Shown here piece by piece: positions 35,703 through 44,282 of a stretch of DNA of 64,000 nucleotides. The notes under the pieces are model-generated. The model made no database searches and had not been told where the DNA came from. It saw only the letters and a program-made list of their open reading frames with translations. The stretch spans positions 51,456-115,455 of the forward strand of contig VXNZ01000005.1 of NCBI GenBank assembly GCA_009840355.1, given 5' to 3'. The position numbers were made by a program, and so were the translations under genes. How positions within the stretch are numbered: position 1 is the first letter of the stretch; each line of letters starts with the position of its first letter. Source of the DNA: Chloroflexota bacterium. GTDB lineage: Bacteria; Chloroflexota; Dehalococcoidia; Lucifugimonadales; JADFKI01.

Positions 35703-36620
35703 ATGACACTCGATTCATACATAGCGGAACTCAGCGACGAATCAAGCCCTGTGAAGCGTTCGGGCTTGCTTCAGTTGTCGAGCCTGACGCGGGACGACGC
35801 GCGCGATTTCCGAAGGCTGTGGCGCGGCGTGGGTAGAGAGCGCAGGCGAGAAGTGCTTGCGGCGCTGACTGAACTCAGCGAGGATAATCTTGAGCTAGAC
35901 TTCAGCGCGATCTTCCGCGTGTGCCTGTCGGACGAATGCGAAATCGTGCGCGAACAGGCGACTCGCGGCTTGCTGGAAACGGACGACCGCGCGCTCATCC
36001 GGCCGCTTATCGGACTGCTAAGCGGCGACCCTTCCGAGAATGTGCGGGCGGCGGCGGCGATCTCGCTGTCAAAATATGCAGACTTGGCGCAACAAGGCAA
36101 GCTGATGTCGCGGGATAGTCAGCGCGTCCGGGATGCCCTGCTCGCGGTCATTGCCAATCGCGACGAAGCGCGCGATGTGCGCCGACGGGCTATTGAAGCG
36201 GTGGGCAGCTTCGACACGGATGAGACTTCGGCGATTGTACGGGCGGCGTACGAAAGCGAAGACTCTGCGATGCGGCAGTCCGCGATATACGCGATGGGTC
36301 GCAGCTCCAACAGTGTGTGGCTGCCGATTGCGCTCAGCGAGACGAATGCGGCGGACCCGGCGATACGATACGAAGCGGCGAATGCGTGCGGTCTGCTGGG
36401 CGAGGAATCCACAATACCGCAGATTGCGGCGCTCATCGGCGATGAAGACATTGAAGTCCAGTGTGCCGCCGCCATCGCGTTGGGCAACATAGGCGGCCCG
36501 ACGGCAAAGCGCGCATTGCGCCGTGCCTTGGATGTGGGCGAGGACGCGCTCACAGAAGCCGCAGCAGAAGCGCTCGAAAACCTAGAGTTCGATGAAGACC
36601 CGCTGGGACTCGGGTTTTAG
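35703..36620 (+). CDS. HEAT-repeat protein
   Basis: A 305-residue soluble protein made of about six HEAT-like helix pairs, for example VRAAAAISLSKYADL, RRRAIEAVGSFDTDE, MRQSAIYAMGRSSN, IRYEAANACGLLGEE, VQCAAAIALGNIGG. Such proteins are binding scaffolds; phycobilin-lyase-type HEAT proteins are relatives but no such role is supported. AGGAG is 10 nt from the ATG at 35703 and 1 nt from a TTG at 35694, so 35703 is chosen. Its stop overlaps the stop of the convergent GNAT gene by 4 nt. Confidence 0.85.
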   Translation: MTLDSYIAELSDESSPVKRSGLLQLSSLTRDDARDFRRLWRGVGRERRREVLAALTELSEDNLELDFSAIFRVCLSDECEIVREQATRGLLETDDRALIRPLIGLLSGDPSENVRAAAAISLSKYADLAQQGKLMSRDSQRVRDALLAVIANRDEARDVRRRAIEAVGSFDTDETSAIVRAAYESEDSAMRQSAIYAMGRSSNSVWLPIALSETNAADPAIRYEAANACGLLGEESTIPQIAALIGDEDIEVQCAAAIALGNIGGPTAKRALRRALDVGEDALTEAAAEALENLEFDEDPLGLGF

Positions 36621-37147
36621 CCAACGAGCCGCTCAATGTCGTTCCAACCGTAGGCGACTTCGACAAGTACCACATCGCCAATTTGCACGCACTTCCTGTC
36701 AACCGCTGCGCCGCCCAACCCTTCGTAGAATCGCCTGGCGTTGTAGTTATCCTCCAACACCCACAGCATCATCGAAGTCATACCGGCATCCAACACACCC
36801 CGCGCCACCGCAATGGTAAGAAGTCGCCCAACACCTCCGCCTTGATGCTCTTGCAACAGGTATATTGCATACAACTCCGCATCGTATCCTGTTTCGCCTT
36901 CGCGTTCAGGTCCGGCATGCGCGAATCCCACGATTGCGCCGTCAAGTGTCACCCCGACAATTATGCAGTTGTAGGGCTTGTCCGCACCTAGGACATTTTC
37001 CCACACCTTTTGCCGCGCGCCGTACGAAAGGCTTGCCAGATATTCGTCCGACACGATTCCGGCGTATGTCGTTCGCCACGAATCGACATGCACTTTAGCT
37101 ATGCCGGGCGCATCGGCGAGTACTGCCTGCCGTATGCGAACTGTCAT
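36617..37147 (-). CDS. GNAT N-acetyltransferase
   Basis: A 176-residue acetyltransferase. RIRQAVLADAPGIAKVHVDSWRTTY is the typical N-terminal block, AELYAIYLLQEHQGGGVGRLL carries the acetyl-CoA loop (Q/R-x-x-G-x-G/A), and WVLEDNYNARRFYEGLG is motif B. The frame begins at 37297, but M at 37147 with an upstream AGGA fits the family start. Substrate unknown; small molecules or antibiotics are both possible for this subgroup. Confidence 0.88.
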   Translation of the reverse strand: MTVRIRQAVLADAPGIAKVHVDSWRTTYAGIVSDEYLASLSYGARQKVWENVLGADKPYNCIIVGVTLDGAIVGFAHAGPEREGETGYDAELYAIYLLQEHQGGGVGRLLTIAVARGVLDAGMTSMMLWVLEDNYNARRFYEGLGGAAVDRKCVQIGDVVLVEVAYGWNDIERLVG

Positions 37148-37262
37148 GATACGTTCCTGCCTTTGTGCGATAGTATTAACAAGAGAAAGCAGCGTCACGT
37201 GCCCAAGTCTGGCACCGGCCTGCATAGCGCATGAGACATAGACGTGAATTAAGGCAGCGGCA

Positions 37263-38219
37263 TCAAACCGCATCAAACACCAGCGCAGCCGCGCCAAACA
37301 GGCTCACATCATCGCCGAGTTGGGACGGCGCGACTGGCACAGCGCCCTTGAAGTGCGCCATCGCGCGACGCTTGACTTCGGATTCTATGACGGGCATGAA
37401 CATATCAAGATTCTGCCCTACTCCACCGCCTATAACGATTACTTCCGGATCAAAGATGTGCATCAGGTTAATGACGCCCGTCGCCAGATGCCCGGCAATC
37501 CCTTCCATCAGGGACAGCGCCACGGCGTCGCCTTCCCTGGCAGCCTCCGCGATAGTTCGCCCGTTCACTGCGTCGATGTCGCCGCCGGACATGTCCAAAA
37601 TATCGCTGTGCGCTCCCGCGCGAAGCCAATTGCGCGCTCTGACCGCCAGCGCCGTGCCGGACGCCAGCGATTCCAAGCAGCCGACATTACCGCAGTTGCA
37701 GAGTGCGCCGTTCTGGTCGATGGTCATGTGCCCGATCTCGCCACCGAAGCCATGCGTGCCTGTGTACAGCTTGTCGTTGATGATGACCCCGCCGCCGATG
37801 CCGGTGCTGACAGTCATATACACCATGTTGCTGCATCCCCTGCCCGCGCCGTATGCGTGCTCGCCAGCCGCGCCGAGCGTGGCGTCGTTACCCGCGAACA
37901 CCGGCAGCGACATGCGCTCTGATAGGTATGGGATAGGCGTGTACATATCCCACTCAGGACCGAGATTAGGCGGGTTGTACATCACGCCGGTGCCGGGTTC
38001 AACCGGACTCGCGAGCGACAGCCCCACACCTACGATTTGCGCAGGCTTGGCTGACGCGACATGCTCCAAAGCGGCGGCTAGTTTGCTCATCACAGCGTCC
38101 CTGCCACGCTGCGGCATCGTGTCGGTGGAGTGGTGCGCGGTGATTTCGCCGGACCTGCTTACGAGGGCAGCGCGGGTTCGCGTACCTCCCACATCGGCGA
38201 CCAGAGCGTATTCAGCCAT
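37263..38219 (-). CDS. ROK-family sugar kinase (glucokinase-like)
   Basis: A 318-residue ROK protein. DVGGTRTR is the ATP phosphate loop, FAGNDATLGAAGEH carries the catalytic aspartate, GFGGEIGHMTI and CNCGNVGCLE give the ROK zinc site (His plus three Cys). There is no DNA-binding domain at the N-terminus, so it is a kinase and not a repressor. GGGGGA precedes the ATG at 38219. It is most likely a glucokinase. The sugar is not certain: N-acetylmannosamine, fructose or allose kinases share these motifs. Confidence 0.9.
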   Translation of the reverse strand: MAEYALVADVGGTRTRAALVSRSGEITAHHSTDTMPQRGRDAVMSKLAAALEHVASAKPAQIVGVGLSLASPVEPGTGVMYNPPNLGPEWDMYTPIPYLSERMSLPVFAGNDATLGAAGEHAYGAGRGCSNMVYMTVSTGIGGGVIINDKLYTGTHGFGGEIGHMTIDQNGALCNCGNVGCLESLASGTALAVRARNWLRAGAHSDILDMSGGDIDAVNGRTIAEAAREGDAVALSLMEGIAGHLATGVINLMHIFDPEVIVIGGGVGQNLDMFMPVIESEVKRRAMAHFKGAVPVAPSQLGDDVSLFGAAALVFDAV

Positions 38220-38401
38220 TGATATTCCCCCTATCAGCGTGCGAAGTGTTAGTATAGCACTCGTCGCAGTTTCCTTGTCATTCGGGCAATCTAGGTATTC
38301 TAAAGTCGTAGTGCCGGGAACGGTCCGAATGGCGAGATACCTGCAAAGTTGAAGCCGTCGTACCGAATGGGGACTGAATCGAGACTGCATGTGAGGGACA
38401 A

Positions 38402-39397
38402 TTGGCGAGCGTAGGAATAATAGCGAATCCGGCAGCGGGCAAGGATATTCGCAGGCTGGTTGCGCAGGGCAGGTTCGTGCCGAATCAGGAAAAGGTGAAC
38501 ATCCTGAAGCGGATACTCGCCGGGCTGGACGCCGTGGGCGTCGAACGTGTGCTGATGATGCCCGACATGGCGCGTCTGGGCAACGGCGCGCTGGACGGCG
38601 GCAAGTACAATCTCGATGTCGAATTCGTGGATATGATTGTGTTCAACGCGGCGCGAGACTCTGTGCGCGCGGCGAGCCTGATGGCGGAGATGGGCGTGAG
38701 ATGCATCATCACGCTGGGCGGCGACGGCACGAACCAGTCGGTGGCAAAAGGATGCGGAGATGTGCCGCTAGTGCCAGTGTCCACGGGAACGAACAATGTC
38801 TTTCCGGTGATGACGGAAGGCACACTCGCCGGCATTGCGGCAGGATTGGTCGCCCAAGGACTCGTGCCGCTCAAAGACGCGACGGCGCGCAGCAAGCGGC
38901 TCGAAGTGCATGTGGACGGCGAACTCGCGGACATCGCGCTTGTGGATGTGGCAATTTCCAAGGAACGGTTCGTCGGCGCGCGCGCCATCTGGGATATGGG
39001 CACGGTGGACGAGCTTTTTCTCGCGCGCGCAGAGCCTGCTAGCATAGGACTGTCAGCGATCGGCGCGCAGTTGATGCCGCTGTCGCTCACCGATCCGCAA
39101 GGGCTGCACATAAGACTTGGCGATGGCGGCGAAGGCGTGGCAGCACCGGTCGCGCCGGGCATGATAATTCCCGTCGGAATCCGAGATTGGCGGGCGATTG
39201 ATTTCGGCGAGTGCGTGTACATCGAACTGCGACCTTGCACCGTCGCGCTGGACGGCGAGCGCGCGTTCACATTGCGACCGGGACAGGATGCCTCTGTGCG
39301 GCTGAGCGACAAGGGACCGCGCGTAGTGCTCATCGAGCCGACATTGCGAGCGGCTGCTATCGGTGGCGTATTCAGGACGAAACAGACACTGGAGTGA
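38402..39397 (+). CDS. NAD-kinase-like (AcoX/PpnK-type) protein
   Basis: A 331-residue member of the ATP-NAD/AcoX kinase family. IIANPAAGKD at the start and the GGDGTN signature near residue 100 form the diacylglycerol-kinase/NAD-kinase-fold active site, with STGTNNVFP as the partner loop. It is longer than classical NAD kinase and closer to the AcoX-type group found beside catabolic genes. The start is TTG at 38402 with GAGGG before it. Its stop is 5 nt from the start of ggt, so the two are an operon. True NAD kinase activity is not established for AcoX-like proteins. Confidence 0.78.
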   Translation: MASVGIIANPAAGKDIRRLVAQGRFVPNQEKVNILKRILAGLDAVGVERVLMMPDMARLGNGALDGGKYNLDVEFVDMIVFNAARDSVRAASLMAEMGVRCIITLGGDGTNQSVAKGCGDVPLVPVSTGTNNVFPVMTEGTLAGIAAGLVAQGLVPLKDATARSKRLEVHVDGELADIALVDVAISKERFVGARAIWDMGTVDELFLARAEPASIGLSAIGAQLMPLSLTDPQGLHIRLGDGGEGVAAPVAPGMIIPVGIRDWRAIDFGECVYIELRPCTVALDGERAFTLRPGQDASVRLSDKGPRVVLIEPTLRAAAIGGVFRTKQTLE

Positions 39398-39402
39398 GCA
39401 GA

Positions 39403-40998
39403 ATGAAGTTCGATTCGCGGCGCTCGAATGTGAGAGCGCTGAACGGGATGGTAGCGACCAGCCAGCCGTTAGCGGCGATGGCGGGGCTGCGGATGCTGAT
39501 GAGCGGCGGCTCGGCGGTGGACGCGGCGGTGGCGGCAGCGGCGACGCTGAATGTCGTTGAGCCGTTCTCTACCGGCGTAGGCGGAGATGTGTTCGCGCTG
39601 GTGTGGAGCGCGGAGGCGCGCAAGCTGTACGCGCTGAACGCAAGCGGGCGATCGTCGTCCGACGCTGACGCAGATGCCTTGCGCTCAGCGGGATACGATA
39701 GCATCCCGGACAACAGCCCGTATGCGGTCACGGTACCCGGCGCAGTCAGCGGCTGGCAAGCGCTGCTGGACAGGTTTGGCAATATGGAGATGTCCGATGT
39801 TCTGCGACCGGCAATCGACTACGCGCAAAACGGCTACCCCGTGTCTGAGATGGTCTCCTTTCAATGGGCTGGCGCGGAATCGCGACTGAAACAGAACCAT
39901 GCGGGCGAAGAACTGCTTATGCGGGGCAGAGCGCCGCGCGCTGGCGAGGTGATGGCGATGCCCACGCTCGCCGACACGCTGCGCACGATTGCGTATGGCG
40001 GCTCGGACGCGTTCTATCGCGGGCATACGGCGGAGCGCATCACGGCATTCGTGCAAGAGCGCGGCGGTTGGCTGAGCGCGGAAGATATGGCAGCGCACAC
40101 GCCAAGCTGGGAAGAGCCGATAACCACGAATTACAGAGGCGTGGATGTCTGGCAATGCCCACCTAACAATCAGGGCGTAAATGTGCTGCTGGCGTTGAAC
40201 ATTGCCGAGGGATTCGACATCGGCGCGATGGGGGCGCAGTCCGCCGACAGACACCATCACCTGATAGAAACCGCGAGGCTCGCGCTTACGGACGGCATGT
40301 ACCACATCACCGACCCGGCGCACATGCGCGCGGACATCGGCATGCTGACATCCAAGTGGTACGCGGGCGAGCGGCGCAAGAGTATTCACGGCGACCGAGC
40401 GATGGACGACGTGCCGGTCGGGCTGCGACGACAGGACGGCGACACGGTGTATATCACCTGCATCGACGGTGCGGGCAACGCCTGCTCGCTTATCAACAGC
40501 GTCTTTTCCGACTTTGGCACAGGGTTGGTAGTGCCGGGCACAGGAATCGCACTACACAGCAGAGGCGCATCGTTCTCGCTAGACCCCACCCATCCCAACG
40601 TGCTGGCGCCTAACAAGCGCCCATTCCATACGCTGATTCCGGGCATGGCAACGCGAGACGGCGAACTATGGCTCAGCTACGGCGTGATGGGCACAGTGCA
40701 GCAAGCGCAGGGACAGATTCAGGTTCTGAGCAACCTAATCGACTTCGGCATGTCACCGCAGGAAGCCCTAGATTCACCACGATTCAGCTACCGCCCCTTA
40801 GAGGGCGAAGTCGGCCTAGAGCCACGCATCGCCGACAATATCGCTGACGACTTGCGAGGGCGCGGACACCGCATCGTCATCACCGACTCGCATCCTCTCT
40901 ACTTTGGCGGAGGGCAAGTTATCGCCCGAGACGCGGAGACCGGCGCACTGACCGGCGGCAGCGAGCCGCGCAACGACGGGTGTGCCGTTGGATGGTAA
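39403..40998 (+). CDS. ggt: Gamma-glutamyltransferase family protein
   Basis: A 531-residue Ntn-hydrolase proenzyme. GGSAVDAAVAAAATLNVVEP and TGVGGDVFALVW are the large-subunit signatures. The self-cleavage threonine lies in DGDTVYITCIDGAGN (about residue 348), where the common motif is TTHxxVxD; here the residue after the nucleophile is V and then Y, so this is one of the diverged GGT-like groups. No signal peptide is present, unlike the periplasmic E. coli enzyme, which suggests a cytoplasmic role. GGAG stands 8 nt before the ATG. It is co-transcribed with the NAD-kinase-like gene. Confidence 0.88.
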   Translation: MKFDSRRSNVRALNGMVATSQPLAAMAGLRMLMSGGSAVDAAVAAAATLNVVEPFSTGVGGDVFALVWSAEARKLYALNASGRSSSDADADALRSAGYDSIPDNSPYAVTVPGAVSGWQALLDRFGNMEMSDVLRPAIDYAQNGYPVSEMVSFQWAGAESRLKQNHAGEELLMRGRAPRAGEVMAMPTLADTLRTIAYGGSDAFYRGHTAERITAFVQERGGWLSAEDMAAHTPSWEEPITTNYRGVDVWQCPPNNQGVNVLLALNIAEGFDIGAMGAQSADRHHHLIETARLALTDGMYHITDPAHMRADIGMLTSKWYAGERRKSIHGDRAMDDVPVGLRRQDGDTVYITCIDGAGNACSLINSVFSDFGTGLVVPGTGIALHSRGASFSLDPTHPNVLAPNKRPFHTLIPGMATRDGELWLSYGVMGTVQQAQGQIQVLSNLIDFGMSPQEALDSPRFSYRPLEGEVGLEPRIADNIADDLRGRGHRIVITDSHPLYFGGGQVIARDAETGALTGGSEPRNDGCAVGW

Positions 40999-41010
40999 CT
41001 GACAATAGAC

Positions 41011-41171
41011 GAGACGATTTGGCAAATCCCTACTGTTGTCATTCCGCGCTGTTCTTGTCATTCCGAACGCAGTGAGGAGACTGAATTCGTTGCATGCAAA
41101 CCTGTTTCCGACTTTAGATTTCTCGCATCGCTCGAAATGACAGGTATGAATTGCAGTTGTGAAATCGTCTC
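41011..41171. repeat. MITE-like inverted-repeat element, copy 5
   Basis: GAGACGATTTGGCAAATCCC at the left and GTTGTGAAATCGTCTC at the right. It lies between convergent gene ends, and its last base is also the first base of the stop codon of the VOC gene at 41171. Confidence 0.8.
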
Positions 41172-41599
41172 TACTCTTCCGCTCCGGCTACTATCGGCTG
41201 CGTGATTCTACGCGCCCAGGGTGTTTCTGCGACTTCGCATAGAGCACCACTGGGCGATGTGAAGCGGCTGGTTACTTGCCCCCAGGGTTCGGTCTTGGTG
41301 GGCTGCACTACTTCGATGCCAGCGGATGAGAGGCGTTCTTCGGTTGCGGCGGCGTTGTCCACTTCAAAGCCGACGGTGTAGCCGAGCGGCACTCGGACAG
41401 CGGCTTCTGCGCTTCCGTAGGTGGCTTTTGCCGCTTCTTCGCGCGACCAGATGCCGAAGTGCAGCATTCCGGCGACGGTTACATTAGCATATCCTTCGTT
41501 GTGGACTTCAACCTCTAAGCCCAGCACGTCTCGGTAGAAATACACTGCGGCGCCCATGTCTTCGACGACCTCTGCGATGCTGGCGAAGTGCCTGACCAT
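41171..41599 (-). CDS. VOC (glyoxalase/bleomycin-resistance) family protein
   Basis: A 142-residue single VOC protein. The two beta-alpha-beta-beta-beta units start with EVVEDMGAAVYFYRDVLGLEVE and GYTVGFEVDNAAATEERLSSAGIEV, and FTSPSGALCEVAE is the typical final strand. Metal-ligand positions include the first-strand H4 and the late glutamate. AAGGAAG precedes the ATG. The sixth-to-last codons run into the end of MITE-like copy 5, so the element may have fixed the present stop. Function within the superfamily (lyase, dioxygenase, isomerase or binding) is open. Confidence 0.82.
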   Translation of the reverse strand: MVRHFASIAEVVEDMGAAVYFYRDVLGLEVEVHNEGYANVTVAGMLHFGIWSREEAAKATYGSAEAAVRVPLGYTVGFEVDNAAATEERLSSAGIEVVQPTKTEPWGQVTSRFTSPSGALCEVAETPWARRITQPIVAGAEE

Positions 41600-41728
41600 T
41601 TCTGCTTCCTTTCAATGCGAGAGTTCGCCCAACGCAATGTCGTTACCCTGCCGCCGTCGTGTAAGGGATGCGACGACGACAGAGCAACGATTTAATTGGG
41701 GGGAACTATATTATGTGCCTAAATTTGA

Positions 41729-42508
41729 CTATTGGTTATCCGCCGGCGGCGCGTATAGGGAAATACGATTGCCAGCGATGTCGTTGAAGATTGCGATTGA
41801 GCCAAATCCGCCCGGTATCTCGCCGGGCTGCATCAGCGCAGTTCCTCCTAGGCTGACTGCCTTGTCGAGATAACCCTGCAAGTCGTCCACGCCTATTGCG
41901 ATGCCAGGCACGTTCGGTGGCATGCCTTCCATGTGCTGGAATATGCCACCGCCAATGCCGTATTCACCGGCTTGCTGTACTAGGCGATACGACATGCCAT
42001 CGGGCATATCCACGGCATTAATCTGCCAGCCGAAATTCTTGATGTAAAAGTCTTCGAGCGCCGCCGCGTCGCTGCCGCCGAGTTCAAAATGCACGACCGG
42101 CGGCGCATCAACTTTCGGCGGCATCACTCCATCCCAATCGGGCGATTGCGCGTACAGGCCGATCGCGTTCTGCGCGGGATCTAAGAACATCGCCACGGAG
42201 CCGACTCCCGGCGCAATCTCCATCGGTGGCATGATTGTCGAACCGCCGCTTTCGCCAATCTTGTCCACCGCCGCTTGAAGGTCGTCAACCTCAATGTAGA
42301 AGGTAACGAAGTTGTCCATGCCGCCCATGTCGTCGGTGGTCTCCATGATGCCGCCGCCGATACCGCCATGCGCAGCCGACACCAAGCCGTAGTTGCCCAT
42401 ATCCGGCCCGGAGTCCTGTACTTCCCAGCCGAACAAGTCGCTGTAATACTGCTTTAACGCTGGGCCGTCCGGACCCGCAATCTCGAAATGCACTACTGGA
42501 TTTGCCAT
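41729..42508 (-). CDS. Two-domain VOC family protein
   Basis: A 259-residue protein made of two similar VOC domains (about 1-118 and 125-255). Each begins VVHFEI/VVHFEL, then a YYSDLFGWEV or YIKNFGWQI helix, a GIGGGI strand, and ends with a NAIGLY or NRISLY strand, so it arose by internal duplication. AGGAGG lies 5 nt before the ATG at 42508. It is upstream of the single-domain VOC gene on the same strand with a 129-nt gap. It resembles the CFP32/hydroxylase-type VOC proteins; activity unknown. Confidence 0.87.
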   Translation of the reverse strand: MANPVVHFEIAGPDGPALKQYYSDLFGWEVQDSGPDMGNYGLVSAAHGGIGGGIMETTDDMGGMDNFVTFYIEVDDLQAAVDKIGESGGSTIMPPMEIAPGVGSVAMFLDPAQNAIGLYAQSPDWDGVMPPKVDAPPVVHFELGGSDAAALEDFYIKNFGWQINAVDMPDGMSYRLVQQAGEYGIGGGIFQHMEGMPPNVPGIAIGVDDLQGYLDKAVSLGGTALMQPGEIPGGFGSIAIFNDIAGNRISLYAPPADNQ

Positions 42509-42569
42509 TGTTCCTCCTTGTTCCATCGTTCCGTCAAGTTATATGCGCATTAGCACAATTGATAGAACA

Positions 42570-42598
42570 AGTTTAGAACGAATAAGTGTTCGCGTCAA
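42570..42598 (-). promoter_or_regulatory. Promoter of the two-domain VOC gene
   Basis: Minus strand TTGACG (42598-42593), 17 nt, TAAACT (42575-42570), 61 nt before the ATG. Confidence 0.5.
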
Positions 42599-42692
42599 GT
42601 AGGTACTGGGCGATTATTACGCAATTTTGCGCAATGTCTCACAGGGACAGGTGAAGGCGAGGGAAAGGCAAGGAAGTGAGGGGAAATGAACG

Positions 42693-43217
42693 CTACCGAC
42701 GTTCGGTGGCGAGCCGCTTGGCGCGCTCGTAGTCGCGGATGCCGTCGTCGCGGCGTCCGGTCGCCCAGAGCGCCATGCCTCGGTTGTTGTAAGCGTACCA
42801 GTAGTTGGGATCGAGTTCGATGGCGCGCGTGAAATGGACGATGGCTTGCTCGTATTCTTCTTTGTCGGAAAGCGCCATTCCTAGGTTGTTGTGGGCGTCC
42901 CGGTAGTCGGCGTCTAGTTCAAGTGCCTTCGTATAGTCGGCGATGGCTAGGTCTGTCAGCCCACTGTTGCGAAACGCGATGCCACGATTGTTGTACGCTA
43001 CGGAGTCGTCGGGAGTAAGCTCGATGACCTTGGAATAGTCGCTCGCTGCGAAGTCGTTCGCGCCGCGGTCTAGGTATGCGTTGCCGCGCAAGAACCACGC
43101 GCGGGCGTCTTCCGGATTGTCGTGAATCGCGTCAGTCAAGCTGTGCGCGACCTGCGTCAGGTGGTCATTGTCGCTCATCGCGCTCAAGTTGGGGTCGTTC
43201 TTCCAGTTCATAGACAT
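42693..43217 (-). CDS. TPR-repeat protein
   Basis: A 174-residue protein with about four tetratricopeptide repeats. Repeat cores are ARAWFLRGNAYLDRGANDFA, SVAYNNRGIAFRNSGLTDLA, RDAHNNLGMALSDKEEYEQA and WYAYNNRGMALWATGRRDDG. The longest frame would run through the tRNA-Ser gene, so the start is taken at M 43217 (M 43211 is also possible). No signal peptide. It is an adaptor-type protein with an unknown partner. Confidence 0.85.
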   Translation of the reverse strand: MSMNWKNDPNLSAMSDNDHLTQVAHSLTDAIHDNPEDARAWFLRGNAYLDRGANDFAASDYSKVIELTPDDSVAYNNRGIAFRNSGLTDLAIADYTKALELDADYRDAHNNLGMALSDKEEYEQAIVHFTRAIELDPNYWYAYNNRGMALWATGRRDDGIRDYERAKRLATERR

Positions 43218-43238
43218 GTTAGCGCCGTGCCGGTGGAA

Positions 43239-43328
43239 TGGCGGAGAGGAAGGGATTCGAACCCTTGGTACCGATAAAGGTACACACGATTTCCAGTCGT
43301 GCCTGTTCGTCCACTCCAGCACCTCTCC
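43239..43328 (-). tRNA. tRNA-Ser (anticodon GGA)
   Basis: Minus strand: acceptor GGAGAGG pairs with CCTCTCC, discriminator G, CCA encoded (43241-43239). Anticodon stem-loop CACGA-CTGGAAA-TCGTG gives GGA. A long variable arm (GTACC...GGTAC) marks it as class II. It lies 21 nt upstream of the TPR gene on the same strand. Confidence 0.97.
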
Positions 43329-43429
43329 GCGCGTGATGGGACAAACCGTCGGGATTATAGAACATTATCTTGCTTGCGCGAGAATACTTCAAGGTTTTGC
43401 GACGGATACGGCGAAAATAGCAGGGACCG

Positions 43430-43891
43430 CTACTTCTTCTTGCGCGTCTTCTTTCGGGACGCCTCGTAGCCGGCGATGTACGCCTCCACCGACGTGGATG
43501 CTATCGTCTCGGCAATCAGGTCCATCGGCAGGTCGTCAGTGGTCTTGAAGCGCACGCAAGACTTGCCCATATTCAACTTCTTGCCGGTCGCCTTGTAGCG
43601 CCGCTCGAATTCGTCATTTGCGCCGTCGTGAGCGTACACACACATCAGATACAGCGACATATAGTTCTTCTGCGACGCGAGCGCGGCATACATCAGCGGC
43701 TGCCTGTTGTATGTCGTCGGATAGCGCTCAAGCGGTATTTCCCACGAAATCATGCCCCAGTTCATCGCCTCGCTATATCCGTCCGGCAGGCTGTCTAGGA
43801 CGACATCACGGACGACCTTCATCTGCTCGCGCCTGTCCGGTTCGAGTTCGTCTAGGTATTCTTCCACTGTCGCCGCACTGCTTCGCGCCAT
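43430..43891 (-). CDS. DUF1801 protein
   Basis: A 153-residue DUF1801 (YdhG-like) protein. TVEEYLDELEPDRREQMKVVRDVVLDSLPDG, EAMNWGMISWEIP, the MYAALASQKNYMSLYLM core strand and NMGKSCVRFKTTDDLP are the known conserved parts. The basic tail is KKTRKKK. AGAGGTG precedes the ATG at 43891. The biochemical role of the family is not known. Confidence 0.88.
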   Translation of the reverse strand: MARSSAATVEEYLDELEPDRREQMKVVRDVVLDSLPDGYSEAMNWGMISWEIPLERYPTTYNRQPLMYAALASQKNYMSLYLMCVYAHDGANDEFERRYKATGKKLNMGKSCVRFKTTDDLPMDLIAETIASTSVEAYIAGYEASRKKTRKKK

Positions 43892-44011
43892 GTTCGCACC
43901 TCTTCTACAGCAGTTCGCAATGAGACTAGCATAGAGATTCACAGCGTTCCAGCAAAATCATGTGCCGAATTGGGAGTCATTTCACCATCCTGCCCATCCT
44001 GCCTATCGATG

Positions 44012-44195
44012 TAGGACGAATTCACAAATCCTTAATGTTGTCATTCCGTGCTGTCTTTGTCATTCCGAACGCAGTGAGGAATATAAAGCATGTCCCTGCG
44101 AAGGCAGGGATCGTTGCATGCACACCAGTGTCCAACTTTAGATTTCTCGCTTCGCCCGAAATGACAGGCATAAATTGCACTTATGAAATCGTCTT
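44012..44195. repeat. MITE-like inverted-repeat element, copy 6 (with insert)
   Basis: The ends are TAGGACGAATTCACAAATCC and TTATGAAATCGTCTTA. Around 44085-44112 the core has gained a small palindrome, GTCCCTGCGAAGGCAGGGAT, not present in other copies. It lies between the divergent DUF1801 and DUF917 genes. Confidence 0.75.
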
Positions 44196-44282
44196 ATCGA
44201 CCCAAGTAATTTGACACTCACCTCACCCTCAAATACACTTTTTGTAGCTTAATTGAGACTACTTCGGCAAGGATTCGAAAGT

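Noticed and set aside
4008..44195. CRISPR array made of the repeated blocks
   Set aside because: Copies are kilobases apart, palindromic and about 160 bp long, with no regular spacers and no cas genes.
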